Shown piece after piece: positions 28,336 to 37,587 of a stretch of 64,000 nucleotides of DNA; position 1 is the stretch's first letter, and the number at the start of each line of letters is the position of its first letter. The translations under genes and the position numbers were made by a program. The notes under the pieces are model-generated. The model made no database searches and was not told where the DNA came from. It saw only the letters and a list, made by a program, of their open reading frames with translations. Source of the stretch: VBDM01 sp964430565 (GTDB lineage Bacteria; Pseudomonadota; Gammaproteobacteria; Burkholderiales; SG8-39); contig CAYSFD010000018.1 of NCBI GenBank assembly GCA_964430565.1, positions 1 through 64,000 on the forward strand. The letters run 5' to 3'.

Positions 28336-28603
28336 GAAGTCGTCTCCTATTCTCGATTGTCGATGCGTTACGCAAAGGCGCGCACGCCACAATCTACCCG
28401 GTTAGCCGGGGATTTCCAAGTGCGTGACCAACCCGTACCCGCCGCCGAGCGACTCCGCGCGGTGCGAGACATCGAAAGTCGCGGGAATAGCCAACCGCCC
28501 CGGAGTGTTCGCCGCACAGCAGACGTTCGTCTTTGCTGCGGGCGCCGCTGCCGTCCGGTCCACGATCGGAGACCTTCCAACACCATCTTTGCAGGGGTAC
28601 ACC

Positions 28604-29230
28604 ATGAGAACGCTCCCAACACGATCGGTCGCGGCGACGCTCCTCGCCTTGTCGCTAGGCTTTTCCATATCAACGGCCCTCGCTGGTGATGACGACCACC
28701 GCGAAAAGGGCAACTTCGCCGCGCGGCTCTCGGGCTACAACGAGGTTCATTTCATCGCGGGAAATCCGCTGGCAAACCCCGTAGTCCCACCGGCGCTCCG
28801 CGGCGCCGTCTCTACCGGAGCAAGCGGGAGGTTCAAGGCAACGATCGACGAACACAACCCCGTGATCCAGTACGAGTTGAGCTACGAGGGTCTCGAGAGC
28901 GACGTCACTCAGGCCCACATCCACTTCGGCCAGCGTCACACGGTCGGCGGCATCACGGTCTGGCTCTGCCAGACCGCCGGCACCCCAGCCCCGGCAGCCG
29001 TCGCGGCCCTGACACCGCTCTGCCTCGGTCCCCGGGCAGCCACCGTGACCGGCACCATCACGCCCGCGCAGGTGCTCGCCGTCGCGGGACAGGGCATCGA
29101 TGCCGGGCAGTTCGACGAGCTCGTGCGGGCGATCCGCGCCGGCGCGGCTTACGCGAACGTGCACTCGGTGACGTTCGCGCCGGGAGAAATCCGCGGCCAG
29201 CTCCGTGGTGGAGATCACCGTCACCACTGA
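28604..29230 (+). CDS. Secreted CHRD-domain protein
   Basis: 208 residues from ATG 28604 (AGGGG 7 nt upstream). A signal peptide ends near STALAG. The CHRD domain starts with NFAARLSGYNEV, contains VTQAHIHFG and VWLCQTAGT, and ends SVTFAPGEIRGQLRG. The N- and C-termini are rich in Asp/His (DDDHREK, GDHRHH). CHRD is a beta-sandwich also found in chordin; its role in bacteria is not established. The 28336-28603 gap shows only this gene's leader. Confidence 0.88.
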   Translation: MRTLPTRSVAATLLALSLGFSISTALAGDDDHREKGNFAARLSGYNEVHFIAGNPLANPVVPPALRGAVSTGASGRFKATIDEHNPVIQYELSYEGLESDVTQAHIHFGQRHTVGGITVWLCQTAGTPAPAAVAALTPLCLGPRAATVTGTITPAQVLAVAGQGIDAGQFDELVRAIRAGAAYANVHSVTFAPGEIRGQLRGGDHRHH

Positions 29231-29295
29231 TCCCCGGTGCCAGGACGGCGACCGCTGACTGGCGGCCGCCGCACAGCCCAACGGAGCGGCGCGCC

Positions 29296-30270
29296 TCAAT
29301 CCGCGCTGATACCGGCCGCCCTGATGATCTTCCCCCAGCGCTCGAGCTCCTCGGACAGGAAATTCGCAAGGTACTCGGGGCTGCGGCGTTCCGGCGGGAC
29401 GATCTCGAGGCCCAGATCTTCCAGGCGCTTGCGCACGGAGGCGTTTTCGAGCATCTCGCCCATCGCCTTGTTCATCCGGCGCACGATGGCATCGGGTGTT
29501 CCCTTCGGAAAGAAAAAGGCGTTCCAGACGCTCGCTTCGACCCCGGGCAGGCCCTGCTCGCCTGTCGTCGCGAGGTCCGCGATGATCGGCACGCGCTTCA
29601 TCGACATCACGGCAATGCCTCTCACCGTGTGCGCCTTGGCCTGCGCCGCCCCCGTCTGGATGGTGTCGCACATGTAGTCGACGCGCCCTGCAATCAGGTC
29701 CTGCATGGCCGGACCGGCGCCGCGGTAGGGAATGTGAGTGATCTCCACCCCGATCGCCCGGTTGAGCAAGGCGCAGGGCAGATGCGTCCCCGAGCCCACA
29801 CCCGCCGATGCGAACTGCATCTTGCTCTGGTTCGCCCTCGCATAGGCGACGAATTCTCGCAAGTCTTTCACCGGAAGGTCCTTGCGTGCGATCAGGATCC
29901 TCGGCGATTCCGAAACGAGCCCTATCGGGGCGAAATCGGTTGCGGGGTTGTAAAGCGGCTTCTTGTAGAGGGACTGGTTGTAGGCGTGCGTTCCGGTATT
30001 GCCGATAAGGAAAGTGTAGCCGTCCGGCACCGCCCTGGCGACGCGCTGGCTGCCGACCATTCCAGCCGCCGCACCCATGTTCTCCGAGACGATCGTCTGC
30101 CCGAGCAGCTCGCCCAGGTGCTGCGCCTGAATACGCGCGCTCGCATCGATCCCGCCGCCGGGGGCAAAGGGGATGATGAGCGTTATGGTTCGGGTGGGCC
30201 AGCCCTGCGCAGCCGCAGCGCCGGTCAGGGTGACCCAAACGCTCAAGATGGACGTCATCTTCCCGAACAT
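29296..30270 (-). CDS. Bug/TctC-family periplasmic binding protein
   Basis: 324 residues from ATG 30270, which has GGAGG 5 nt upstream; the longer frame to 30351 overlaps the next gene. The signal peptide ends at GAAAAQ. Family loops: WPTRTITLIIPFAPGGGIDA, ENMGAAAGMVGSQRVARAVPD and HIPYRGAGPAMQDLIAGRVD. No membrane-subunit genes are nearby. Ligand unknown. Confidence 0.9.
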   Translation of the reverse strand: MFGKMTSILSVWVTLTGAAAAQGWPTRTITLIIPFAPGGGIDASARIQAQHLGELLGQTIVSENMGAAAGMVGSQRVARAVPDGYTFLIGNTGTHAYNQSLYKKPLYNPATDFAPIGLVSESPRILIARKDLPVKDLREFVAYARANQSKMQFASAGVGSGTHLPCALLNRAIGVEITHIPYRGAGPAMQDLIAGRVDYMCDTIQTGAAQAKAHTVRGIAVMSMKRVPIIADLATTGEQGLPGVEASVWNAFFFPKGTPDAIVRRMNKAMGEMLENASVRKRLEDLGLEIVPPERRSPEYLANFLSEELERWGKIIRAAGISAD

Positions 30271-30322
30271 GCTGCCTCCATGGAAGCGATAGGAACCAAT
30301 CTTACCTCGGGATGGGCTCTGG

Positions 30323-31360
30323 TCAGGGCGAATGCCGCACCCACGGTTCAACCTCGTGATCGAGGCCGACGATCCAAGGGCGGTACGGAGGACTGTCTTC
30401 GTTGGCTCGGTTCTTCCTTCGTGTGAGCACGCTTTCGTGGACCACGGGCTTATCGGCGCGACCGGAAGGCCAGCTGCGCGCCTCGCGGCGGTAGAGCTTG
30501 GTGATCGTGCTTCCCCGTGAATCGTGCATTTCGCCGTCGGCGTCTTCGCGAATCTCGACCTTGTGGCACGGATAGAGGAGCAGGCCGTGGGCGACCGCCT
30601 TCTGCGTCATCCACTCCAAGGGAATATCCGACAGGTTCTGTTCTTCATAGCCGCCGCCGACATCGGTGTGCATCCCCGCGAACCAGACTTGCCGGATTTT
30701 CTGATAGTCCTTGGCCCGAGCATCCCACAGAATCGGGTGGAAGGTCTTGCGCTCGTCGTCGATAGCGAGGGCTTGATAGGCATTCTCGACGCTCTCGCTC
30801 AAGGTGAAGTTGTGAAACTTGTGCCCGAGTCCCGGAATACTGTTGAGGAGAGCGCTCATGGTCCTGAACGGAGAACCCAGCGCAGCCACGGTGTCGTAGC
30901 ACCCGAGGAACTTGATGCGCGTCCACATGTTATGGTGTCGATCGACGAATTCCTTGGCCTTTGTCTTTCGCTCGTCCGGGTCGTCGATCTTGTAGATCTT
31001 GTAGGCCCGCTCGATCAGCTCCGGCCGGGATTTCGGGAGAATGCCGAAGTAGTGTATGAGGCTCGATAAGCTGCGTACGGTGGCGGCACCGCGGCTGAAT
31101 CCCATCAGGAATATCTGATCGCCGGATTCGAAGTGTTCGAATACGAACTCGTAGCACTGAAGGATATTGGTCGAGATCCCGGCGCCGGCGACATTACCGG
31201 TAAGCTTGCGCCATCCGGTGCCGAGCCCGGGATCGTAGAACGCCACCTGCCCAGATGATCGGTCGTCGATCATGTTGAAGAGCTTATAGACGTTGGTGTT
31301 ATTCCCTTCGCCCCCTTCCTGACCGGTCCCGTCCGAGAAGACGACAATATTCTTCGGCAT
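30323..31360 (-). CDS. DUF2235 alpha/beta hydrolase (Tle1-like phospholipase fold)
   Basis: 345 residues from MPKNIVVFSDGTGQ (AAGGA upstream). The N-terminal FSDGTG and the nucleophile elbow FLMGFSRGAATVRSL (GxSxG type) define DUF2235, the fold of T6SS Tle1 phospholipases and of many stand-alone proteins. GCYDTVAALGSP holds an Asp and WFAGMHTDVGGGY a His/Asp region of the presumed triad. No vgrG, PAAR or immunity gene is near, so a secreted effector role is not supported. Confidence 0.85.
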   Translation of the reverse strand: MPKNIVVFSDGTGQEGGEGNNTNVYKLFNMIDDRSSGQVAFYDPGLGTGWRKLTGNVAGAGISTNILQCYEFVFEHFESGDQIFLMGFSRGAATVRSLSSLIHYFGILPKSRPELIERAYKIYKIDDPDERKTKAKEFVDRHHNMWTRIKFLGCYDTVAALGSPFRTMSALLNSIPGLGHKFHNFTLSESVENAYQALAIDDERKTFHPILWDARAKDYQKIRQVWFAGMHTDVGGGYEEQNLSDIPLEWMTQKAVAHGLLLYPCHKVEIREDADGEMHDSRGSTITKLYRREARSWPSGRADKPVVHESVLTRRKNRANEDSPPYRPWIVGLDHEVEPWVRHSP

Positions 31361-31404
31361 CGAATTCCTTCTAGTTGAACCAAGCCGGTCCGCTAGAGCG
31401 CCGG

Positions 31405-32097
31405 CTATTTGAGAAACTTGGCGAGAAACTCCATGGTCCGCTGCCAAGCGAGCTTGGCTGCGTCGGGATTGTATTCGGCGTACGGCAGCGCGTTCTTGCC
31501 GACGCGGGTTTCGTTGGCAAACGCGTGCTTCGCCTTGTAACGATGAACCTCGAAGCGCACCTTGGCATCGCGCAGCTTCTTCTCCAGCTCCTCGACCTTG
31601 GCGATCGGGAAAGGCACGTCGTCGATCGCGAAATGCGCGAGCATCGGCGCCTTGATTTTCGAAGCGTCGACGTACTCAAGCGGCGGATACCCGTACCAGC
31701 AGACGGCGGCGTCCGCTTCGGGCACATTGACCGCGGAGAGGATCGTCAGCGCGCCGCCCATGCAAAAGCCGGTGACGCCGACCTTCGCGCTCTTGCCCTT
31801 CAGGTACTGGACAGCGCCGCGCACGTCCTGTCCCGCCGCGTCGGCGAAATTGAGCCCGGTCATCAGGTGCTCGGCTTCCTTCGCGTCCACCGTGACCGTG
31901 CCGCGGTAGAGATCGGGCACCAAGGCACGGTATCCGGCGGCCGCGAGCTTCTCTGCCACGCCCTTTATCTGCTCGTTGAGCCCCCACCATTCCTGGATCA
32001 CCACCATGCCCGGGGCGCCGGCGCCCGCCTTGGGCTCGGCGAGGTAGCCCGAAACGCTTTTTCCGTCCGGCCGTTTGTAGGTAATTGTCTGACCCAT
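31405..32097 (-). CDS. Dienelactone hydrolase family protein
   Basis: 230 residues from MGQTITYKRPDG. The catalytic triad of dienelactone hydrolases is visible: Cys about 112 (VTGFCMGGAL), Asp about 159-160 (FAIDDVPFP) and His 191 (KAKHAFAN), with the conserved Glu at VVIQEWWGL. Dienelactone hydrolases open lactone intermediates of (chloro)aromatic degradation. Here it follows an oxalomesaconate tautomerase-like gene by 31 bp, so it probably serves a ring-cleavage pathway. Confidence 0.9.
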   Translation of the reverse strand: MGQTITYKRPDGKSVSGYLAEPKAGAGAPGMVVIQEWWGLNEQIKGVAEKLAAAGYRALVPDLYRGTVTVDAKEAEHLMTGLNFADAAGQDVRGAVQYLKGKSAKVGVTGFCMGGALTILSAVNVPEADAAVCWYGYPPLEYVDASKIKAPMLAHFAIDDVPFPIAKVEELEKKLRDAKVRFEVHRYKAKHAFANETRVGKNALPYAEYNPDAAKLAWQRTMEFLAKFLK

Positions 32098-32128
32098 GAA
32101 TCCTCCTCGATGAATGTCTGACGCCGGC

Positions 32129-33220
32129 TCAGTCAAACAGCGCCGCGGGCACATAGACGTGCCCCTCGAAAATGCGCCGCGCCGTACGCACGAACGAGGC
32201 GCGCTCGACTACCGGCGCGGCGCCCGAGCAATCGGTTACTAGGTCCACGTCGATTCTCCCGGCGGGATGCTCGATGCCCAGCACTCCACCCGAAAACCCG
32301 CGGGGTTCGACGTAACGATTCGCCACCGTGCCGGGGAGCACGGCGGCCGTGCCGAGGGCGAGCGCGCCTGTCACCGCGTGCGTGTGGTGACAGGCGTGCG
32401 GGGTGAAATAACGCGAGGCGATACCTCCGCCCCGCTTGGGTCTCGATACGAGCACCGGCTTCGGAACCACCAGGCGCGACACGTCGCCCATGCCCATGCG
32501 CCTCCCCGCCTCCAGCCGGATCGATTCGATTCGTTCCATGAGGGCGCGGTCGGCGTCCAGTTCCTGCGGACTTTCCTGTCCTGTTTTTCCCAAAGCCTCC
32601 GCCGCCATGATCACCACCGGCATGGCCATGTCGACGCAGCTTGTTTCGACATCCTGTATGCGATCGAGCAGGTTCCCGGTAGGAAGCAGCTTTCCGGTCA
32701 CCGCCCCGGGCGCGTCGAGGAAAGTCAGCTTGATCGGCGCCGCCGGGTCCGTCACGCCGTCGATGCGTGTGTCGCCCGAGTATTGGACTTCGCCTCCCGG
32801 AGTCTGAACGATGGCCTCGACCAAGGTTTCCGTGTTCACGTTGAAAATGCGCACCAGGGTGGTCGGATTTCCTGCTCGAACCAGGCCGGCTTCAATCGCG
32901 AACGGACCGACCCCGGCGAGCATGTTGCCGCAGTTCGGCTTGGTGTCGACAAATGCCTCGGTCACCGACACCTGCGCGAACAGATAGTCCACGTCGGCGC
33001 TGTCTTGCTTGGAGCGGCTGACGATTGCGACCTTGCTGGTGAGCGTGTTCGACCCGCCGATCCCGTCCACCTGAAGCGCGTGCGGAGAACCCATGACGTT
33101 GAGCAGGACGGCGTCGCGCCGCTGCGGATCGGCCGGAAGGTCGGATGCGAGGAAATACGGCCCGCGTGAGGTTCCGCCGCGCATCAGCACACAAGGGACC
33201 CTGCGTTGCATGTCAGTCAT
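32129..33220 (-). CDS. PrpF-family isomerase, 4-oxalomesaconate tautomerase-like
   Basis: 363 residues, diaminopimelate-epimerase-like fold of the PrpF family. VPCVLMRGGTSRGPYFLASD is the N-terminal signature and DTKPNCGNMLAGVGPFAIE carries the conserved Cys. Family members include PrpF (methylaconitate isomerase) and GalD/LigU (4-oxalomesaconate tautomerase). RYFTPHACHHTHAVTGALAL and the pairing with a dienelactone hydrolase favour an aromatic pathway, but a PrpF role beside the remote prp cluster is possible. Confidence 0.8.
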   Translation of the reverse strand: MTDMQRRVPCVLMRGGTSRGPYFLASDLPADPQRRDAVLLNVMGSPHALQVDGIGGSNTLTSKVAIVSRSKQDSADVDYLFAQVSVTEAFVDTKPNCGNMLAGVGPFAIEAGLVRAGNPTTLVRIFNVNTETLVEAIVQTPGGEVQYSGDTRIDGVTDPAAPIKLTFLDAPGAVTGKLLPTGNLLDRIQDVETSCVDMAMPVVIMAAEALGKTGQESPQELDADRALMERIESIRLEAGRRMGMGDVSRLVVPKPVLVSRPKRGGGIASRYFTPHACHHTHAVTGALALGTAAVLPGTVANRYVEPRGFSGGVLGIEHPAGRIDVDLVTDCSGAAPVVERASFVRTARRIFEGHVYVPAALFD

Positions 33221-33334
33221 TCCACGTCGTTGTTCCCTGTATCCTTCGGCCTGGGAATACTGGGCTCACGCGGGTGTTTACCCTAGGCGCTCGCCCGTTA
33301 TCGGGAATCGTACCGCACTATCCGGTCCAAAAAC

Positions 33335-33895
33335 ATGACTATGCCCCGCCCTCGAATCCTGGCCTTGATCGGAATCGCCCTGCTTGCCGGGGCGTGCGCG
33401 AACTTTTCCGCAATTTCGCCCGGCACGCCGGCGCGGGAGGTTCAATCGAGGTTCGGCGCGCCGGGCACGGTCTGGAAGAACCCGGACGGATCCGAGGTCT
33501 GGGAATATCCGCTGGGTCCCCTCGGCGTGCAAACCTACATGATCGCGATGGGGTCGAACCAGGCAGTGCGCGAAGTCCGCCAGGTTCTGAGCGAGGAGTA
33601 TCTCGACAAGGTCCGGGCCGGCATGTCCCGCGACGAGGTGCGCCGGCTGATCGGCAAACCCATGGAGACGCTGTACTACCCTGCGCGCGATGAGGAGGTG
33701 TGGACCTGGCGGATCCAGGAATTCAATTTCCGTTACAGACGATTCCATGCGCTCTTCGACCGGACCACCGGTATTCTCAGAAGCACGATGACCATCGACG
33801 AAGAACGTTCCGGCAACGACAAGCGCAGCGCAATCAAGGGCATCAGGAGCGCTTCCCGGCCTCTTGCTCAGCCATCGCCTCGCGCGCAAGCCTGA
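33335..33895 (+). CDS. SmpA/BamE-like lipoprotein
   Basis: 186 residues. The lipobox LLAGAC gives a lipidated Cys near residue 21. Two SmpA/OmlA-like repeats are seen: SPGTPAREVQSRFGAPGTVW and RAGMSRDEVRRLIGKPMETL, each a helix-turn followed by a beta segment. Probably an outer-membrane lipoprotein. Its last 53 bp overlap the convergent carboxymuconolactone decarboxylase-like gene. Confidence 0.82.
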   Translation: MTMPRPRILALIGIALLAGACANFSAISPGTPAREVQSRFGAPGTVWKNPDGSEVWEYPLGPLGVQTYMIAMGSNQAVREVRQVLSEEYLDKVRAGMSRDEVRRLIGKPMETLYYPARDEEVWTWRIQEFNFRYRRFHALFDRTTGILRSTMTIDEERSGNDKRSAIKGIRSASRPLAQPSPRAQA

Positions 33896-34232
33896 AGGCT
33901 TCGACTCCCGCGGGCATCCCGCAGTACACCGCCACCTGAAGCAGGACCTCGCGGATCTCCTCGCGGGTGCAGCCGTTGGTGAGCGCGCCCTTGACATGAA
34001 CCTTGAACTCATGCGGCCGGTTGAGCGCCGACAGCAGACCGAGATTGATGAGGCTGCGCATCTTTCGCGGCAGCTGCGGTCGCCCCCACAGCCAGCCCCA
34101 GCAGGATTGCGTCACCAGTTCCTGCATCGGCATGGTGAAATCGTCCGCGGCCTTGAGGTTGCGCTCAACGTATTCGGCGCCGAGCACTTCCTTGCGCACG
34201 GCGAGTCCCTTGTCCCAGAGTTCTTTTGACAT
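33843..34232 (-). CDS. Carboxymuconolactone decarboxylase family protein
   Basis: 129 residues from MSKELWDKGLAVRKEVLGAE with AAGGAA upstream. The PcaC-like core is LPRKMRSLINLGLLSALNRP and HVKGALTNGCTREEIREVLL, with the His/Cys-Glu pattern kept. PcaC acts in the protocatechuate ortho pathway. It lies 89 bp after the aroE-like gene, in the same direction, fitting a pathway from quinate to protocatechuate and beyond. True PcaC activity is inferred. Confidence 0.85.
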   Translation of the reverse strand: MSKELWDKGLAVRKEVLGAEYVERNLKAADDFTMPMQELVTQSCWGWLWGRPQLPRKMRSLINLGLLSALNRPHEFKVHVKGALTNGCTREEIREVLLQVAVYCGMPAGVEAFRLAREAMAEQEAGKRS

Positions 34233-34321
34233 TTGCGCGTTCCTTTCGGTTGATTGATCGAGAACTATAGCCGCCAGCTGCCCGGCAAAGCAATTCCGTA
34301 GGCCGATCGGCCGCCCCGCCG

Positions 34322-35206
34322 TCAAGAAACAAGCCGCCGGAAATGCGCATCCATCCGCGCCGCGTCCGGCTCGCGCCCCGTGAAGAGTTTGAAGCCGCGG
34401 AGCGCCTGTCCGACGTTCATGTGGCCGCCGTCGGCGGTTTCGCAGCCGATGCGCCGCGCCGCCTTCAATAAGGCCGTCTCCAGCGGAAAATAGACGATGT
34501 CCGAAACCCACATCGTGCGGCGAAGCCATTCCTCCGGCAGCGGCATGCCGGGCATCTTCGCCATCCCCGTCGGGGTCGCATGGATGAGGCCGCTTGCGCC
34601 GTTTAGGGCCGCACGCAAGTCTGCGCTCGCGCTCGCGCGGCCACCCTCAAGGCGCTCATTCAAACGCTTTGCCAGCGCGGCCGCACGCGGCGCGTCCCGG
34701 TCGAAGATAACGAGCTGCCCCGCACCGAGGCGCAGCACCGCATCGGCGCAGGCCGAACCCGCTCCGCCCGCGCCGAGCAGAACGACGCGAGAGAGATCTG
34801 CCCGCGGCAGGGCGCGCCGGAATCCCCAGCTCCAGCCCGACCCGTCGGTGTTGTGCCCGATCAGCCGATCGCCTTCGCGAACCACGGTGTTGACCGCCCC
34901 GATGGTTTGCGCCTCCTCCGAGAGTGAATCGAGAAGCGGGATCACCGACTGCTTGCACGGATAGGTGATGTTCAGTCCCGCGTAGCCCATGATGCGAGCC
35001 GCCTCGATAAGCCCGGGCAAAGCCTCGGCCCCGCGGCTCGAGTTGTCGAGATCGATGAGCTGGTAGTGCAGGCGAATCCCATGGTGCCGGGCCTCCTCCT
35101 CCTGCAACGCCGGCGACAGTGACTGCTGAATGCCGGCTCCGATAAGGCCGCAGAGGATCGAACGCGCCGTGGTTGACTCACTGGCGTCGAGCATCTTCAA
35201 GTTCAC
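34322..35206 (-). CDS. aroE: Quinate/shikimate dehydrogenase (AroE/YdiB family)
   Basis: 294 residues. The substrate domain includes AGIQQSLSPALQEEEA, LNITYPCKQ (catalytic Lys) and GHNTDGSGW (Asp). The NAD(P) motif is VVLLGAGGAGSACADAVL. The SLSPALQEEEA loop is the form of catabolic YdiB-like enzymes rather than housekeeping AroE. Its start overlaps the aroQ stop by 4 nt. With aroQ and a TRAP transporter it probably oxidises imported quinate or shikimate. Confidence 0.88.
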   Translation of the reverse strand: MNLKMLDASESTTARSILCGLIGAGIQQSLSPALQEEEARHHGIRLHYQLIDLDNSSRGAEALPGLIEAARIMGYAGLNITYPCKQSVIPLLDSLSEEAQTIGAVNTVVREGDRLIGHNTDGSGWSWGFRRALPRADLSRVVLLGAGGAGSACADAVLRLGAGQLVIFDRDAPRAAALAKRLNERLEGGRASASADLRAALNGASGLIHATPTGMAKMPGMPLPEEWLRRTMWVSDIVYFPLETALLKAARRIGCETADGGHMNVGQALRGFKLFTGREPDAARMDAHFRRLVS

Positions 35207-35655
35207 GAAGCCCTTGAGGCACTCGCCCCCAGCAAACGCACCATCGCCGCCACCGCCGTCGGATACCCATCAGCTCCCAGGCCCATGATGACCGCCGTCG
35301 CAATCCTGGAAACCAGCGAGTCATGGTAGATCGCCTCGCGGCGATGGACGTTGGTGATGTGCAACTCGAAGATCGGGCCGGGGAACATCTTTAGCGCGTC
35401 AAGGATAGGGATCGATCTGAAGGTGAGCCCGGCCGGATTGATGACAATGCCTGCACCCCGGTCGATCGCTTCATGGATCCAGTCGACGATCTGGTGTTCG
35501 GCATTCGACTGCCGAAACTCGAGTGGATGGCCGCCGGCGGCTTCGCGGCACATCGCCTCGACTTCGGCGAGCGTCGTCGTGCCGTAGATCTCCGGTTCTC
35601 TCTTGCCCAGCCGGTTCAGGTTGGGTCCGTTGAGCACGTAAATTGGCTTGGTCAT
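35203..35655 (-). CDS. aroQ: 3-dehydroquinate dehydratase, type II
   Basis: Converts 3-dehydroquinate to 3-dehydroshikimate. 150 residues; the active-site loop NGPNLNRLGKREPEIYG carries the catalytic Arg and Tyr, QSNAEHQIVDWIH the substrate-binding Asn/Glu, and ELHITNVHRREAIYH the conserved His/Asn. Type II enzymes are used for both biosynthesis and quinate catabolism; the context here is catabolic. Confidence 0.94.
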   Translation of the reverse strand: MTKPIYVLNGPNLNRLGKREPEIYGTTTLAEVEAMCREAAGGHPLEFRQSNAEHQIVDWIHEAIDRGAGIVINPAGLTFRSIPILDALKMFPGPIFELHITNVHRREAIYHDSLVSRIATAVIMGLGADGYPTAVAAMVRLLGASASRAS

Positions 35656-35680
35656 TCAATTCCTCGGTTGATTGTGGGTC

Positions 35681-36982
35681 TCAACCCTTGTAGCCCATGA
35701 GCCGCGGCAGAAAGAGCACGAGATCCGATATGAGGGTAATCAGCGCAAGTGCGCCGATCATGACGGCGAGAAATGGTATCACCTCGCGCACCAAGTCCTT
35801 GAGCGGTACCTCCGCGATCTTGACCATCATGAAAAGCAGGAGGCCGTAAGGTGGGGTCACGAGACCGATCATGATGTTCACGACCGCGACTACCCCGAAA
35901 TGCACCGGATCGATGCCCAACGCCTGCGCGGTGGGCAGGAGCACCGGGACGATGATCAGCAGGATCGTGGTTCCCTCCAGGAAACAGCCGAGGACGAGCA
36001 GCACGAGGTTCGCGAACAGGAGGAAGGCGAGCGGCGAGAGCTCATAAGCCTTCAGCATGGCAGCGAGCGTCTTGGGGATGTTCTCTACAGTAATCACGTA
36101 GTTGAAGACCAGCGCGCCGGCGATCAGCATGCCGATCGATATCGTGATGCGCGCGCTCGTCAGCAGCGAGTTGTAGAGGTCGCGCCAGCCGATGGTGCGA
36201 TAGAGAAAGGCCGAAACCAGCAGCGCGTACGCGGCGGCGACGGCAGCGGCTTCCGTGGGCGTGGTCACCCCGCTGTAAAGGCAGCCGAGGAGAATCACGG
36301 GCATCATCAGCGCGGGGAAGGCTTCCCAGGTGATGCGCGGCAGCTCGCGCAACGGGACGGGTTTCTCGACCGGGAAATTCCGCCTCCGGGCGGTGACCGC
36401 GATCAGCAGCATCTGCACCATGCCGATGAGCAGGCCCGGGATGACGCCGCCGAGGAACAGGTAGCCGATGGAGGTGTCGGAGATCAGGGCGTACAGCACC
36501 AGCGGGATCGAGGGCGGGATGATGGGACCGATGACCGAAGACGCGGCCGTCAGGGCCGCCGCAAAGCTCGCCGGGTATTTGCCGTCCTTCGTCATCAGCG
36601 TCTGCATCAGCTTGCCGGAGCCCGCGGCATCCGCGAGGGCGGAGCCCGACATGCTGGCGAAGATGATGCTTTGCACAACGTTGACCTGGGCGAGGCCGCC
36701 GCGGAAGCGCCCGACGAGCGCGTTGCAGAAGCGCAGCAGCCGATCCATGATGCTGCCGGTATTCATGAATTCGGCGGCCAGGATGAAGAGCGGTATCGCG
36801 AGCAGCACGAAGCTCGTATACATGCCGTTGAGCAGCTGCTCGGCAGCGGTCCCCATATCGAGGCCGGCCAACAAGAGATAGAGAACCGATCCGCCGATCA
36901 TCGCATGCCCGATCGGCAGTCCGAGCAGGCTCAAGGCGACGATCGCCATAACGGCGAGCGAGAAAGGGCTGGTGGGATTCAC
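35681..36982 (-). CDS. dctM: TRAP transporter large permease (DctM/SiaM type)
   Basis: 433 residues from GTG 36982, which overlaps the DctQ stop (GTGA). The long frame up to 37573 is only an accidental extension over dctQ. About 12 hydrophobic segments are present; NVVQSIIFASMSGSALADAAGSG is the family signature near residue 90 (given here in part as SGSALADAAGSG), and PPSIPLVLYALISDTSIG follows. It moves substrate across the inner membrane using Na+ or H+. Confidence 0.93.
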   Translation of the reverse strand: MNPTSPFSLAVMAIVALSLLGLPIGHAMIGGSVLYLLLAGLDMGTAAEQLLNGMYTSFVLLAIPLFILAAEFMNTGSIMDRLLRFCNALVGRFRGGLAQVNVVQSIIFASMSGSALADAAGSGKLMQTLMTKDGKYPASFAAALTAASSVIGPIIPPSIPLVLYALISDTSIGYLFLGGVIPGLLIGMVQMLLIAVTARRRNFPVEKPVPLRELPRITWEAFPALMMPVILLGCLYSGVTTPTEAAAVAAAYALLVSAFLYRTIGWRDLYNSLLTSARITISIGMLIAGALVFNYVITVENIPKTLAAMLKAYELSPLAFLLFANLVLLVLGCFLEGTTILLIIVPVLLPTAQALGIDPVHFGVVAVVNIMIGLVTPPYGLLLFMMVKIAEVPLKDLVREVIPFLAVMIGALALITLISDLVLFLPRLMGYKG

Positions 36983-37497
36983 AGGCCGGAGCTCGCCGTG
37001 CTCGAATCGAGGGCTTCGGGCTCTTTGCCGCGCAGCAGGTGCGACAGGATCCAGAGGTAACGGCCAATGACCGCGACGGCGAAGATCACGTAGATCGAGT
37101 ACAGATAGTCGATGCGGATCTTGAGATAGGAGCTGTGTTCGACTTTCATGAAACTGACGTAGGCGAACGTTGCCGGGAGCGAGACCGCGTACAGGGCCAC
37201 GATCGAGACCCCGGTGATGATTCCCATGACGAGCCGTGTGCGGCGACCCGCCGCCCCATAGATGAGGTCGAAGCGGATCTCCTCGCCTTCTTTCACGACG
37301 AAGGCGGCACCCCAGAGCACCAGCCACAGCCAGGTGATGACGCTCAGCTCGGAGGTCCAGCCGATCGGGAAGTTGAAGAAATACCGGAAAACGATCTGCA
37401 CGATGAAAGCGACGAACATGGCTGCGAGCAGGCCGGCGGCGATATTCTCGGCGCGGCGGCGCAGCCACGGCGCAGCTTTCCGGATGAACGGCTTCAT
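36979..37497 (-). CDS. dctQ: TRAP transporter small permease (DctQ type)
   Basis: 172 residues from MKPFIRKAAPWLRRRAENI; the longer frame to 37569 lacks support. Four transmembrane segments, with the conserved FRYFFNFPIGWTSELSVITW loop after the first. Partner of the adjacent DctM protein. Confidence 0.9.
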   Translation of the reverse strand: MKPFIRKAAPWLRRRAENIAAGLLAAMFVAFIVQIVFRYFFNFPIGWTSELSVITWLWLVLWGAAFVVKEGEEIRFDLIYGAAGRRTRLVMGIITGVSIVALYAVSLPATFAYVSFMKVEHSSYLKIRIDYLYSIYVIFAVAVIGRYLWILSHLLRGKEPEALDSSTASSGL

Positions 37498-37587
37498 TGT
37501 CGTCCCTGACTCCCCAATGACCAACAAGCTCCATGCATGCCGCCGGTCGCGGGCGCGACCGGCGGACACGCAAGCATTACAAACTTT

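Noticed and set aside
30323..31360. Type VI secretion effector
   Set aside because: The DUF2235 fold fits, but no vgrG, PAAR, adaptor or immunity gene is near, so a stand-alone hydrolase is equally likely.
36983..37573. N-terminal extension of the TRAP large permease to 630 residues
   Set aside because: The added 200 residues are the out-of-frame reading of dctQ; the GTG at 36982 gives a normal-length DctM.
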